Below, one piece after another: positions 1-7,623 of a stretch of 64,000 nt of DNA. Source of the stretch: Nocardioides donggukensis (GTDB taxonomy: Bacteria; Actinomycetota; Actinomycetes; Propionibacteriales; Nocardioidaceae); assembly GCF_014842875.1 (NCBI RefSeq), contig NZ_JACYXZ010000001.1:868001-932000 (forward strand), read 5' to 3'. Position 1 is the first letter of the stretch. Each line of letters begins with the position of its first letter. Below the pieces are notes generated by a model, which saw only the letters and a program-made list of their open reading frames with translations, ran no database searches and had not been told where the DNA came from. Position numbers and translations under genes: made by a program.

Positions 1-607
1 CGACCCGCAGCGCCGCGGCCTGCTCGTCCACCCAGGCCCGCAGCGCGTCCTCCGCCTCGTGGGACAGCTCGTCGCCGTCCGCGTCGAGGACCACGAGCTG
101 CACCGCCAGGCTGTTGCTCAGGCAGCCCTCACAGGCCGCGTTGAGTGCCAGTGCCCGGTTGTTGGCGGTCACCTCGTGCCCGCCGCGGACCATGACCACC
201 TGCACGGACAGGGCGGTGGCCCGGCAGTCCGTGCACTGGCTCCAGGCCACGGCGGCGTTGTCGAGGGCGACGTCGCCCGGCCGGTGCGCGTAGACCAGCT
301 GGAGCGTCACGGCGTCGCCGCGGCACCCGTCGCAGGTGGCGGAGGACGTCGCGGAGGTGTCAACCGCGAGTGGTCGCCAGCCGATCCACTTGGTCCGGGA
401 CGCCTTGTCGAGCACCGTGGGGTTGGCCTCGGTCGGGTGCGCCGCGGCGGTGAGGTCGAGGTTCTTCACGCGGTGCCTGGGGTGGGCCTGCGAGGAGACC
501 GCGAGGCTGCCGAGCAGCAACGCGGTCAGCGCGAGGAGGACGCCGAGGCGCCTCCGACTGGGATGTGCCTGACGTGCTCGTGCCTGGGGTGCTCTGGTGT
601 GGATCAT
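1..607 (-). CDS. Secreted CxxC-repeat protein, C-terminus outside window (partial)
   Basis: I do not recognise a named family. The ATG at 607 overlaps the stop of the upstream protease gene as ATGA, so the two are probably translationally coupled. About 202 codons are visible before the window edge. Residues 1-41 form a Sec signal peptide (Arg-rich n-region, hydrophobic residues 21-37, then SSQA). Three cysteine pairs follow: C92/C95, C125/C128 and C159/C162. Each is followed by an (A/S)-(L/V)-x-(V/L)-Q-(L/V)-V stretch, so the protein is built from imperfect repeats of about 33 residues. The third repeat (residues 152-170, ALALNAACEGCLSNSLAVQ) resembles the C-terminal half of the upstream small peptides, with Cys in place of Ser. 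It is probably an exported partner or substrate in the same system; metal or disulfide binding by the CxxC pairs is inferred. Confidence 0.7.
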   Translation of the reverse strand, partial: MIHTRAPQARARQAHPSRRRLGVLLALTALLLGSLAVSSQAHPRHRVKNLDLTAAAHPTEANPTVLDKASRTKWIGWRPLAVDTSATSSATCDGCRGDAVTLQLVYAHRPGDVALDNAAVAWSQCTDCRATALSVQVVMVRGGHEVTANNRALALNAACEGCLSNSLAVQLVVLDADGDELSHEAEDALRAWVDEQAAALRV

Positions 608-2910
608 CGTGTCGTTCCCATCTCCCGGAAGTTGTCGGCCACCGCGGCGGCCACCTGGATCATGCTGTCGCGGGTCTGTCGGCGCAGGCTCGACATGTCG
701 GTGCGGCCGCCGGTCTCGAGGGCGGGGTCCCAGGGGACCGTGATCACCCGGTCGCACCGCTTCTCGAAGTGCCGGCGCATCGGGTCGGCCGGGGCGCCCA
801 CGTCGTCGCGCAGGCCGTTGATCACGACCACGGCGTTGGCGACCAGGTGGGCGAAGCCGTGCTCGTCCATCCAGTCGAGGGTGAGCGCGGCGGCCCGACC
901 CCCGTCGATGCCCTGACGCAGCACCAGCACCACCTGGTCGGCCTCGGAGAGCAGCCCCTGGTTGGCGCTGTCGAGGATGCCGGTGCCGGTGTCCAGGAGG
1001 ATCAGGTTGTAGTAGTGGTCGAGCAGGTCGATCAGCCGGTGGTAGTCGGTCCGGTCGAGCGCCATCCCGATGCGCGGGTCGTCGTCGGAGGCGAGCACCT
1101 CGAGCCGTGACTCCTCGGCCTGCGAGGTGTAGGAGCGCAGCTCGGCGTACGTCGTGATCCGGTCGAGGTCGCGCAGGACGTCCGTGATCGTCCGGCCCAT
1201 CGGGAGCGCCGCCCGGTGGGCCAGGTTCCCGGCGTCCGGGTTGGCGTCGACGGCGACCACCCGGTCGCCGCGGAGCATGGCGAAGGTGCTGCCCAGCGCG
1301 AGCGAGATCGTGGTCTTGCCGACGCCGCCCTTGCGGCTCATCACCACCACCCGGCGGGACCCCTCGATGGGGGTGCGGAGTCGCCGCTCCAGGGCCTCGC
1401 GGTGCAGCTCGGCCTGGCTGCGGCCGGGGTTGAGGACGTGCCCGGTGCCCGTGTAGACGGCCCGACGCCAGCCGTGCCCCGGTGCCGGTCGCCTGGCCGG
1501 GAGCATGAGCGCGTCGGTGAAGTCGGCGGCCGACGGCACGGCGATCTCGGGCGGGGTGAGGTGCCGGGCCCCGCCGGCGGGTGCCTCCCACGACTCGACC
1601 CCCGGGCGCGTCGACCGGTGCTGCACCCATCGGCCCAGGGCGGCCAGGGCCCGCCACAGCAGGACGGCGACACCGAGCAGGGGGAGCAGGATCAGCAGCA
1701 TCGACAGGGTGGAGAGCCCCATCATCGCGACGTCCCGCTGGGCCCAGGCCGCGTCGAAGATCTGCCGGTGCAGCCGGATCCCGTCGCCGCCGCGGGACAC
1801 GAACTCCGGCAGCCTCCAGATCAGCCAGACCAGGCCGAGCATCAGCGTCGGCACGACCAGCACGACCCAGGTCACCACCATCCGGCGGGCACCGGGCCGG
1901 AGCTCGGTGACCCGCGGGTCGGCGGGGACGCCGGGCCGCAGGGTGCGCAGCACCGGCCCGACCCGGGCGAAGAGGTCCGGGACCCCCGCCAGGTCGGAGA
2001 GCACGTAGTAGCCGTCGAACCGGACGACCGGGATCAGCTGCTGCAGCATCTGGACCTGGAGGATCACCCAGGTCAGCAGGAACACGCCGTGCCCGGTCCC
2101 GAGGTAGGCCAGGCCCAGGGCCAGCACGCAGAAGACGTTGAAGTAGAGCCCGCCGAGGTCGGTGCGGATCCGCCCACCGCGGCCGAGCCGGTAGGAGTCG
2201 GTGACGTCGGTGTAGAACGCCGGGAAGATGATGTAGAGGCCCACCCCGATCGCGCCAGGTTGGGCCCCGCCGTACCGGCACGCGGCCGCGTGACCCAGCT
2301 CGTGGATGACGGCGCTGAGCGTGAGCAGCCCGTACATCGCCAGCGCCAGCGTGGGTGTGGTGAAGAGCTGGGTGACGGCGAGCCAGAAGTCGGCCGCCTG
2401 GACGACCAGGACGTTGAGCCCGATCATCGCCACGACCGAGAGGAGCACCGCGGGCGGCCAGTAGAGGACCTGCAGGCCGCGGGCCAACGGCCGGGTCACC
2501 GACGGGGGCAGCAGGGTGCCCTTGATGGTCAGTGCCAGCAGGGGATTGGCCTTGGGGGTGAGCTGCCCGTCGTCGTCGCCCTCGGGCGCGTCGGTCACCA
2601 GCCCCAGGGGCTGGAGCTTCTGGGAGACCAGGTGCTCGAGTCCCTCGACGGTCAGCGTGCGCCCGTAGGCGGCGGTGACCGCGGCGGCCACGGCGTCGGC
2701 GTCGCGCGAGGGGTCGATGCACGACAGCACGAGGTGGAGGAGCTCGGAGAGCTGGAGCATCTGCCCGTCGCCGCGGCGTACCAGGTACGCCGGGTCGCGC
2801 AGGCCCGACCCCTGGACCGGCCCGAGGACCTCGATGCCGGGCGTGAGCCGCCAGCGTGGTGGAGGAGTGAGGGCGCTGCCCGCGCCCGCGGGAGTGAGGA
2901 GATCGGTCAT
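604..2910 (-). CDS. Membrane M50 zinc metalloprotease fused to a ParA/MinD-type ATPase
   Basis: The protein has 768 residues from the ATG at 2910; a 19-residue longer reading is possible but begins in unlikely sequence. Residues 20-106 form a small N-terminal domain that looks PqqD/RRE-like. Hydrophobic segments start near 145. HELGH at 203-207 and RFDGYY at 297-302 supply the M50 (site-2-protease-like) zinc ligands, within roughly six to eight membrane spans up to about 425. Residues 519-768 are a MinD/ParA-family P-loop ATPase with the deviant Walker A KGGVGKTT (527-534) and a LLDTGTG switch. PqqD-M50 proteins are known next to RiPP precursors; the added ATPase is unusual. It lies between two precursor-like peptides and a secreted CxxC protein, so a role in peptide processing or export is inferred. 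Confidence 0.85.
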   Translation of the reverse strand: MTDLLTPAGAGSALTPPPRWRLTPGIEVLGPVQGSGLRDPAYLVRRGDGQMLQLSELLHLVLSCIDPSRDADAVAAAVTAAYGRTLTVEGLEHLVSQKLQPLGLVTDAPEGDDDGQLTPKANPLLALTIKGTLLPPSVTRPLARGLQVLYWPPAVLLSVVAMIGLNVLVVQAADFWLAVTQLFTTPTLALAMYGLLTLSAVIHELGHAAACRYGGAQPGAIGVGLYIIFPAFYTDVTDSYRLGRGGRIRTDLGGLYFNVFCVLALGLAYLGTGHGVFLLTWVILQVQMLQQLIPVVRFDGYYVLSDLAGVPDLFARVGPVLRTLRPGVPADPRVTELRPGARRMVVTWVVLVVPTLMLGLVWLIWRLPEFVSRGGDGIRLHRQIFDAAWAQRDVAMMGLSTLSMLLILLPLLGVAVLLWRALAALGRWVQHRSTRPGVESWEAPAGGARHLTPPEIAVPSAADFTDALMLPARRPAPGHGWRRAVYTGTGHVLNPGRSQAELHREALERRLRTPIEGSRRVVVMSRKGGVGKTTISLALGSTFAMLRGDRVVAVDANPDAGNLAHRAALPMGRTITDVLRDLDRITTYAELRSYTSQAEESRLEVLASDDDPRIGMALDRTDYHRLIDLLDHYYNLILLDTGTGILDSANQGLLSEADQVVLVLRQGIDGGRAAALTLDWMDEHGFAHLVANAVVVINGLRDDVGAPADPMRRHFEKRCDRVITVPWDPALETGGRTDMSSLRRQTRDSMIQVAAAVADNFREMGTTR

Positions 2911-2925
2911 GACGTCTCGTGCTCT

Positions 2926-2973
2926 GTTGCTCTGGAGGGAGACGGCAAGTGCGCCAGAGCAACACACTTGCCG
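2926..2973 (-). promoter_or_regulatory. Interleaved inverted repeats in the mRNA leader of the M50 gene
   Basis: Two perfect inverted repeats are interleaved here. One pairs 2943-2951 with 2965-2973 (CGGCAAGTG/CACTTGCCG). The other pairs 2926-2935 with 2954-2963 (GTTGCTCTGG/CCAGAGCAAC). The order A-B-A'-B' allows either two mutually exclusive stems or an H-type pseudoknot. The block lies between the stop of the small peptide gene (2999) and the protease start (2910). A role in attenuation or translational control is inferred. Confidence 0.5.
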
Positions 2974-2998
2974 CCTTGTCCGGTGGCCCGTCCTCGGC

Positions 2999-3208
2999 CT
3001 AGTACTGCACCGAGCTGAGGTACTGCATGGCCAGCGCGTTGGCGCTCGAGTTGATGCTTGCGGCGTTCACGGCGAGCGCGATGTTGACGCCCACGATGTT
3101 GGTGACGTTGACGCAACCGATCTGGCAGCTGAGGGTCTCGCGCGCCGGCAGCAGCTGGGCGCACTCCGCCTCGAGCTCGGACCGGCGGATCTCGGGAAGC
3201 TTGGACAT
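2999..3208 (-). CDS. Small precursor-like peptide A (69 aa)
   Basis: This is a RiPP-precursor-like peptide that I cannot assign to a named class. The N-terminal half carries ELEAE (11-15) and LLPARETL (19-26), both shared with the neighbouring peptide, and looks like a leader. The C-terminal half is rich in Asn, Ala, Ser and Val, with C28 and C32 and the stretch ALAVNAASINSSANALAMQ (44-62). It ends in YLSSVQY. The ATG at 3208 was preferred because it gives the same spacing to ELEAE as in peptide B; an in-frame ATG at 3214 is possible. A near-consensus ribosome binding site (AAGGGGGTGA) precedes both. The gene is just upstream of the M50-ParA gene on the same strand. Confidence 0.75.
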   Translation of the reverse strand: MSKLPEIRRSELEAECAQLLPARETLSCQIGCVNVTNIVGVNIALAVNAASINSSANALAMQYLSSVQY

Positions 3209-3249
3209 TGGCATTTCACCCCCTTGCAGGAAGCAGTACGGCGGCCGTG

Positions 3250-3281
3250 GGCGTGACCCCTCCGGCAGGAGGGGTCACGCC
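3250..3281 (-). terminator. Perfect 13-bp hairpin between the two peptide genes
   Basis: Positions 3250-3262 and 3269-3281 form a perfect GC-rich stem around the loop CGGCAG. There is no U-tract. It lies 8 bp after the stop of peptide B and upstream of peptide A on the transcribed strand. A partial terminator or 3' stabiliser here would let peptide B be made in excess of the downstream enzyme. Confidence 0.6.
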
Positions 3282-3289
3282 GCCGGTGA

Positions 3290-3487
3290 TCAGTGCTGGT
3301 GCACGTTGATCGACTGCAGCGCCGCGCTGTGCGCGATCGCGTTGAACGAGGCGGCGTTGAGCGCCACCGACGAGTTGGACGCGTAGACGGCCGCCCAGTT
3401 GTTGTTGCCGAACCAGAGCGTCTCCCGTGCCGGCAGCAGCTCCACGTGCTCGGCCTCGAGCTCGGTGAATGTCAGTTCCTTGCGCAT
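3290..3487 (-). CDS. Small precursor-like peptide B (65 aa)
   Basis: This is a paralogue of the next downstream peptide. Residues 8-13 (TELEAE) and 17-24 (LLPARETL) match its leader. The C-terminal half has WFGNNNW, then SVALNAASFNAIAHSAALQ (40-58), and ends in NVHQH. It has no cysteine. The ATG at 3487 is fixed by a strong ribosome binding site (GGGGAGGTG, 8 nt upstream). It is the first gene of the minus-strand cluster. A modified or cleaved peptide product is inferred from the leader/core layout and from the M50 protease downstream. No lanthipeptide, rSAM or YcaO enzyme is seen nearby. Confidence 0.75.
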   Translation of the reverse strand: MRKELTFTELEAEHVELLPARETLWFGNNNWAAVYASNSSVALNAASFNAIAHSAALQSINVHQH

Positions 3488-3653
3488 GTTGGTCACCTCC
3501 CCTGGCTGCGCAGATGGTCTGGACGGGTTCATTGAAGGACCGGGAGCGTGACCGGTGCGTGACAGGATCGTTGCGGGGAGGGGCGCAGGTGCTTGCTGAT
3601 CGGGCCTGCGCGCAGGACGTTGTGTGTTACAACTCCGAAGGACCTGGACTCCG

Positions 3654-3863
3654 ATGACGAAGGACGTGGACGTGGACCCCGAGCCGGCCGCCGCTCACGA
3701 CGGTGTGCTGGTGATCCGCGCCATCGAGCAGGTGGACGGTCGGCTCCTGTTCCGGATCACCATGGGGACGGCGGCCGACGAGGCGCCGACCATGCTCGCG
3801 ATCACGGGTGCCGACGAGCTGCACGCGACCGTGGACCGGTGGCTGGCGGCCCTGCAGGAGTGA
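3654..3863 (+). CDS. Small acidic protein of unknown function (69 aa)
   Basis: I do not recognise this protein. It starts at ATG 3654 after an AAGGA 11 nt upstream. It is acidic, with alternating hydrophobic positions (VLVIRAIEQ, LLFRITM) and a C-terminal helix ending ATVDRWLAALQE. It has no signal peptide or membrane segment. It is transcribed divergently from the peptide/protease cluster and precedes the SARP regulator by 200 bp, so it may belong to the same system. Confidence 0.5.
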   Translation: MTKDVDVDPEPAAAHDGVLVIRAIEQVDGRLLFRITMGTAADEAPTMLAITGADELHATVDRWLAALQE

Positions 3864-3933
3864 GTGGAAGGGTGCAGGTGACTGGAGTGGCGGATCCGGG
3901 CCACCCCAGGGTCCGAATCCACCCCCGCTGACT

Positions 3934-3992
3934 ATTGACACCAGAGTCCTCTGGGCGGATTGTTCGCCCGCTCACGCAACCCGATTGACACC
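3934..3992 (+). promoter_or_regulatory. Direct repeats ATTGACACC upstream of the SARP gene
   Basis: ATTGACACC occurs at 3934-3942 and again at 3984-3992. Each copy contains a consensus -35 hexamer (TTGACA). Neither has a good -10 element 16-18 nt downstream. They may be alternative promoters or an operator for the downstream SARP-type activator. Confidence 0.35.
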
Positions 3993-4063
3993 GCACCACC
4001 ACCCCGCCATCGTGGGTTGGAGAGTTTGGTTTGCCGAACTCATGCAGCGGTTGAATTGGGGCA

Positions 4064-4837
4064 ATGATGCTGCGAGAGACGAGCATGCCGACCCGAGGTT
4101 CTCTGGACTTGAAGCTCTTGGGCTGGTGGCGACTGACACTCGGGGGGAGTGCCGTCGAACTCGCGGGGCGCGAGCAGCGGCTGACCGCGCTCGTGGCCCT
4201 CCAGGGCACCCGCCCGCGCGCCCACCTGGCCGGCACGCTCTGGCCGGAGACCACCGAGCAGCGGGCGCTGTCCAGCCTGCGGGCCTCGGTCCTGCGGGTG
4301 AACCGGCTGGCCCCCGGGCTCATCGAGGCGGGGCGGCGGACCGTCGGGCTGGGGCCGGGGGTCCGGGTGGACGTGCACGACGTCACGGAGTGCATCGAGT
4401 GCATCGACCGCCTTCCTGTGCCGGACCCGCACGCGGTCTCGGTGATCCTCGCCGGCGAGGAGCTGCTCCCTGGGTGGTACGACGACTGGGTGCTCTACGA
4501 GCGGGAGCGCCTGCACCTGCTGAGGATCCGGGCACTGGAGAAGATCGCCCGCGCCGCGCTGGACCACGGGGACCTGGGCGTCGCGCTCGACGCCTCGCAC
4601 CAGGCCCTCGTCGCCGAGCCCCTGCTCGAGAGTGCGCTCTCGGTCTCGATCCGCTCGCATCTGCTCGGGGGCAACCGGTCGGAGGCGGTCCGCGCCTTCC
4701 ACCAGTACCGGATGCGCCTGGCCCGTGAGCTGCGGATCGCACCCTCCCCGGAGCTGGTCGACCTGATCCGGCCCGTGTACGGCAGCCGGCCGCCGCGACC
4801 CCGCGCGCCGGGCGCGCTGCCGCGCGGGGTGCGCTAG
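4064..4837 (+). CDS. SARP/BTAD-type transcriptional regulator
   Basis: The protein has 257 residues. The N-terminal part (about 15-105) is an OmpR-like winged helix as in SARP/AfsR activators (LLGWWRLTLGG, then LWPETTEQRALSSLRASVLRVNR). The rest is a bacterial transcriptional activation domain of helical repeats (ERLHLLRIRALEKIARAALDHGD ... REAVRAFHQYRMRLARELRI-like pattern). It is at the short end for SARPs and has no NB-ARC part. An alternative start is the ATG at 4085. SARPs usually control secondary-metabolite genes, and it lies next to the precursor-peptide cluster, so it may regulate that cluster. Its stop shares CTAG with the stop of the convergent ROK gene. Confidence 0.8.
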   Translation: MMLRETSMPTRGSLDLKLLGWWRLTLGGSAVELAGREQRLTALVALQGTRPRAHLAGTLWPETTEQRALSSLRASVLRVNRLAPGLIEAGRRTVGLGPGVRVDVHDVTECIECIDRLPVPDPHAVSVILAGEELLPGWYDDWVLYERERLHLLRIRALEKIARAALDHGDLGVALDASHQALVAEPLLESALSVSIRSHLLGGNRSEAVRAFHQYRMRLARELRIAPSPELVDLIRPVYGSRPPRPRAPGALPRGVR

Positions 4838-6042
4838 CTGCTGTCCGCGGGCTGGCGCGCGACCAGTCGAGCGTCGACCGCGTCCGGGTTCAGCACCGCC
4901 TCGAGGGCCAGGGCGGCGCAGCCCACGAGTCCGGCCCGCTCGCCGTGTGCGGCGGGGTGCAGCCGGAGGTCCCGGGTGGCCAGGGCGGTGCCGTTGGCGT
5001 ACAGCGACTCGCGGAGTCCGGAGGCGAACAGGTCGAACGCGCCGGACATGTCGCCGCCGACCACGACGACGCTCGGGTTCAGCAGGTTCACGGCCGTGGC
5101 CAGCACCTCACCGACGTGCCGACCGCTCTCCCGGAGCAGGCCGCGTGCCTCCGGGTCGCCGTCGAGCGCCGCCGCGACCACGTCCCGCACGTGCTGGACC
5201 GGCCGGTCCGGGCGGTCCAGCCGGGCGGCGAGTGCCCAGCCGGCCGCCACCGCCTCCAGGCATCCGGTCGCCCCGCACCGGCAGGGGAGCGCGCGCGCCG
5301 CCTCCAGCTTCGTGTGGCCGATCTCCCCGGCCGCGCCGAGGCGGCCGCGGACCAGTCGGCCGTCGACGACGATCCCCAGGCCCAGGCCGGTCGAGGCCTT
5401 GACGACCAGGGCGTCCCGGACCAGGGGCCCGGGCCCCAGCATCTCGGCCCGGGCGAGGACGTCGGCGTCGTTGCCCAGGACCAGCGGGGCCTCCGGCAGC
5501 GACGAGAAGTACGGCGCCAGCGGCACGCCGTCCCAGGCCGGGATCACCGGTGACTCCAGGGTGGTGCCGTGCACGTCGTCGACCGTCCCCGGGAGGCTGA
5601 GCCCGATCGCGAGCAGGGGGGCCTCGGTGCCGGCCAGCATCTCGGCTCCCCGAGAGACGATCCGGGGCATCAGCTCGTCGGGGTGGGCGCCCTCCGGGTG
5701 GTCGTGGGAGTCGGCGGCCACCTGGTCGCCGACCAGGTCGAAGAGCCCCACCTGGCTGCGGGACCGACCGACGGCGACCGCCAGCACCACGCCGGCCGCG
5801 CCGTTGAGGCGCAGGCCCTCCGGGGGTCGGCCGCCGGTCGAGGCGAGCTCCTCCCCGGCCTGGAGCAGGCCCGCGGCGACCAGGCTCGAGACCCGGGCGG
5901 TGACCGCCGTCCGGGACAGGCCGGTGAGCCGGCGGAGGTCGGCCCTGGTGTCGGCCCGCCCGGCGCGGACCAGGGCGAGCAGGCCGCCGGCCGTGCTCCG
6001 GACCGGGGGTCCGGGCTGCTGAGGGGGCGACGGGGCGGGCAT
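4834..6042 (-). CDS. ROK-family transcriptional repressor (NagC/XylR-type)
   Basis: The protein has 402 residues from ATG 6042. A winged HTH occupies about 15-75 (LRRLTGLSRTAVTARVSSLVAAGLL). It is followed by an actin-fold ROK domain with NDADVLA (catalytic-type Asp), GEIGH and the zinc motif CRCGATGCLEA. The start is supported by TATGCT ending 7 nt upstream, which suggests a leaderless mRNA; in-frame ATGs at 6054 and 6063 are alternatives. The gene is divergent from zwf-edd-eda, so sugar-dependent control of that operon is likely. It overlaps the convergent SARP gene by 4 nt (CTAG). Confidence 0.85.
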   Translation of the reverse strand: MPAPSPPQQPGPPVRSTAGGLLALVRAGRADTRADLRRLTGLSRTAVTARVSSLVAAGLLQAGEELASTGGRPPEGLRLNGAAGVVLAVAVGRSRSQVGLFDLVGDQVAADSHDHPEGAHPDELMPRIVSRGAEMLAGTEAPLLAIGLSLPGTVDDVHGTTLESPVIPAWDGVPLAPYFSSLPEAPLVLGNDADVLARAEMLGPGPLVRDALVVKASTGLGLGIVVDGRLVRGRLGAAGEIGHTKLEAARALPCRCGATGCLEAVAAGWALAARLDRPDRPVQHVRDVVAAALDGDPEARGLLRESGRHVGEVLATAVNLLNPSVVVVGGDMSGAFDLFASGLRESLYANGTALATRDLRLHPAAHGERAGLVGCAALALEAVLNPDAVDARLVARQPADSS

Positions 6043-6129
6043 GCCCTGCAGCATAAGGCTCATCACTTTGATCACAAAAAGACCTAGATATGCTTGCCAC
6101 GAGGCTGAAGGTCTGCCTACCGTGGGCGC
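6043..6129. promoter_or_regulatory. Divergent promoter region between the ROK gene and zwf
   Basis: This stretch is unusually A/T-rich for the window. For zwf there is TTGCCA (6094-6099), an 18-nt spacer, TACCGT (6118-6123), then 6 nt to the ATG. For the ROK gene on the minus strand there is TTGTGA, a 16-nt spacer and TATGCT (6055-6050), then 7 nt to the ATG. The palindrome TGATCA (6069-6074), flanked by A/T runs, sits at the ROK -35 and is a candidate operator. Confidence 0.5.
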
Positions 6130-7623
6130 ATGCAGTCCTCCACCCCGTCGGCCCTCCCCGCCGCCTGCGACTTCACGGTCTTCGGCGGTACGGGCGACCT
6201 GGCCCTGCGCAAGCTGCTCCCGGCGCTGTACCTGCGCGACCGGGACGGGCACCTGCCCGACGACACCCGGATCATCGGCGTCTCCCGCAGCGAGCTCGAC
6301 GACGCGGAGTACCGCGACGACGTCCGGGCCGCGCTGGCCGAGCACGTGGACGCGGACCGGCTCGACCCGGACGTGCTCGACCGGCTGCTGCGACGGGTGC
6401 ACCACGTCCGGCTCGACGCCACCGCACCCGAGGACTGGCACCGGCTGCACGGGCTGCTCAAGGACCGCGACGCCTACGACGACGCCGTCCGCGTCTTCTA
6501 CCTCGCCGTCGGCCCCTCCCTCTTCGACCCGATCTGCCGCAGGCTCGAGGAGATCGGCGTCACCGACGCCGGGTCCCGGGTGGTCATGGAGAAGCCCGTC
6601 GGCCACGACCTCGCCTCGGCGCGCTCGATCAACGACGCGGTCGGCCGGGTGTTCGAGGAGTCGCAGATCTTCCGCATCGACCACTACCTGGGCAAGGAGA
6701 GCGTGCAGAACCTGCTCGTGACCAGGTTCGCCAACACCTTCCTCGAGCCGCTGTGGAACTCGCGCTGGGTCGACCACGTCCAGATCACCGTGGCCGAGTC
6801 CCTCGGGGTGGGTGACCGCGGCGGCTACTACGACCAGTCCGGAGCGCTGCGCGACATGGTGCAGAACCACCTGCTCCAGCTGCTCTGCCTGGTGGCCATG
6901 GAGCCGCCGACCTACGTCGGACGGGAGACCGTCCGCGACGAGAAGCTCAAGGTGCTCCAGGCCCTGCGGCCCCTGACGCCGGCCGACGTGGAGCGAGACA
7001 CCGTGCGCGGTCGCTACGGCGCCGGGCTGGTCGACGGCGTCCCCGCGGCGTCGTACGCCGACGACCTGGGGCACGCGGACGGCCGGGCCGAGACCTTCGT
7101 CGCCCTCCGCGCCGAGGTGCAGAACTGGCGCTGGGCCGGCGTGCCGTTCTACCTGCGGACCGGGAAGCGCATGGACCGCCGGACCTCCGAGATCGTGGTG
7201 GTCTTCAAGGAGCCGCCGCACGCGATGTTCCCGCACAGCGAGGGCGGCACCACCGCGAACCGGCTGCACATCCAGGTCCAGCCCGACGAGGGCATGCGCC
7301 TGCACCTGACCGCCAAGGAGCCCGGCCCCGGCGGCATCCGGCTGCGGCCGGTCTCGCTGGACCTCAGCTACGCCACCGCCTTCGACCAGGCCTCCCCGGA
7401 CGCCTACGAGCGGCTGCTGATGGACGTCATCCGCGGCAACCCGACCCTGTTCATGCGCCGTGACGAGGTCGAGGCGGCCTGGTCCTGGGTCGAGCCGATC
7501 CTCACCGCCTGGGCGGCCTCGCCCGCGCGGCCCAAGTCCTACCCGGCCGGCACGTCCGGTCCCATCGCCGCCGCCATGCTGCTCGAGCGCGACGGCCGAA
7601 CCTGGCAGGAGCCCGACCAATGA
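6130..7623 (+). CDS. zwf: Glucose-6-phosphate 1-dehydrogenase
   Basis: It oxidises glucose 6-phosphate to 6-phosphogluconolactone with NAD(P)+, feeding both the pentose phosphate and Entner-Doudoroff routes. The 497-residue length is normal for the family. The nucleotide-binding motif FGGTGDLA is at 18-25, and the substrate/active-site signature RIDHYLGKE is at 182-190. It is the first gene of an Entner-Doudoroff operon and its stop overlaps the edd start as ATGA. The mRNA is probably leaderless. Confidence 0.95.
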   Translation: MQSSTPSALPAACDFTVFGGTGDLALRKLLPALYLRDRDGHLPDDTRIIGVSRSELDDAEYRDDVRAALAEHVDADRLDPDVLDRLLRRVHHVRLDATAPEDWHRLHGLLKDRDAYDDAVRVFYLAVGPSLFDPICRRLEEIGVTDAGSRVVMEKPVGHDLASARSINDAVGRVFEESQIFRIDHYLGKESVQNLLVTRFANTFLEPLWNSRWVDHVQITVAESLGVGDRGGYYDQSGALRDMVQNHLLQLLCLVAMEPPTYVGRETVRDEKLKVLQALRPLTPADVERDTVRGRYGAGLVDGVPAASYADDLGHADGRAETFVALRAEVQNWRWAGVPFYLRTGKRMDRRTSEIVVVFKEPPHAMFPHSEGGTTANRLHIQVQPDEGMRLHLTAKEPGPGGIRLRPVSLDLSYATAFDQASPDAYERLLMDVIRGNPTLFMRRDEVEAAWSWVEPILTAWAASPARPKSYPAGTSGPIAAAMLLERDGRTWQEPDQ

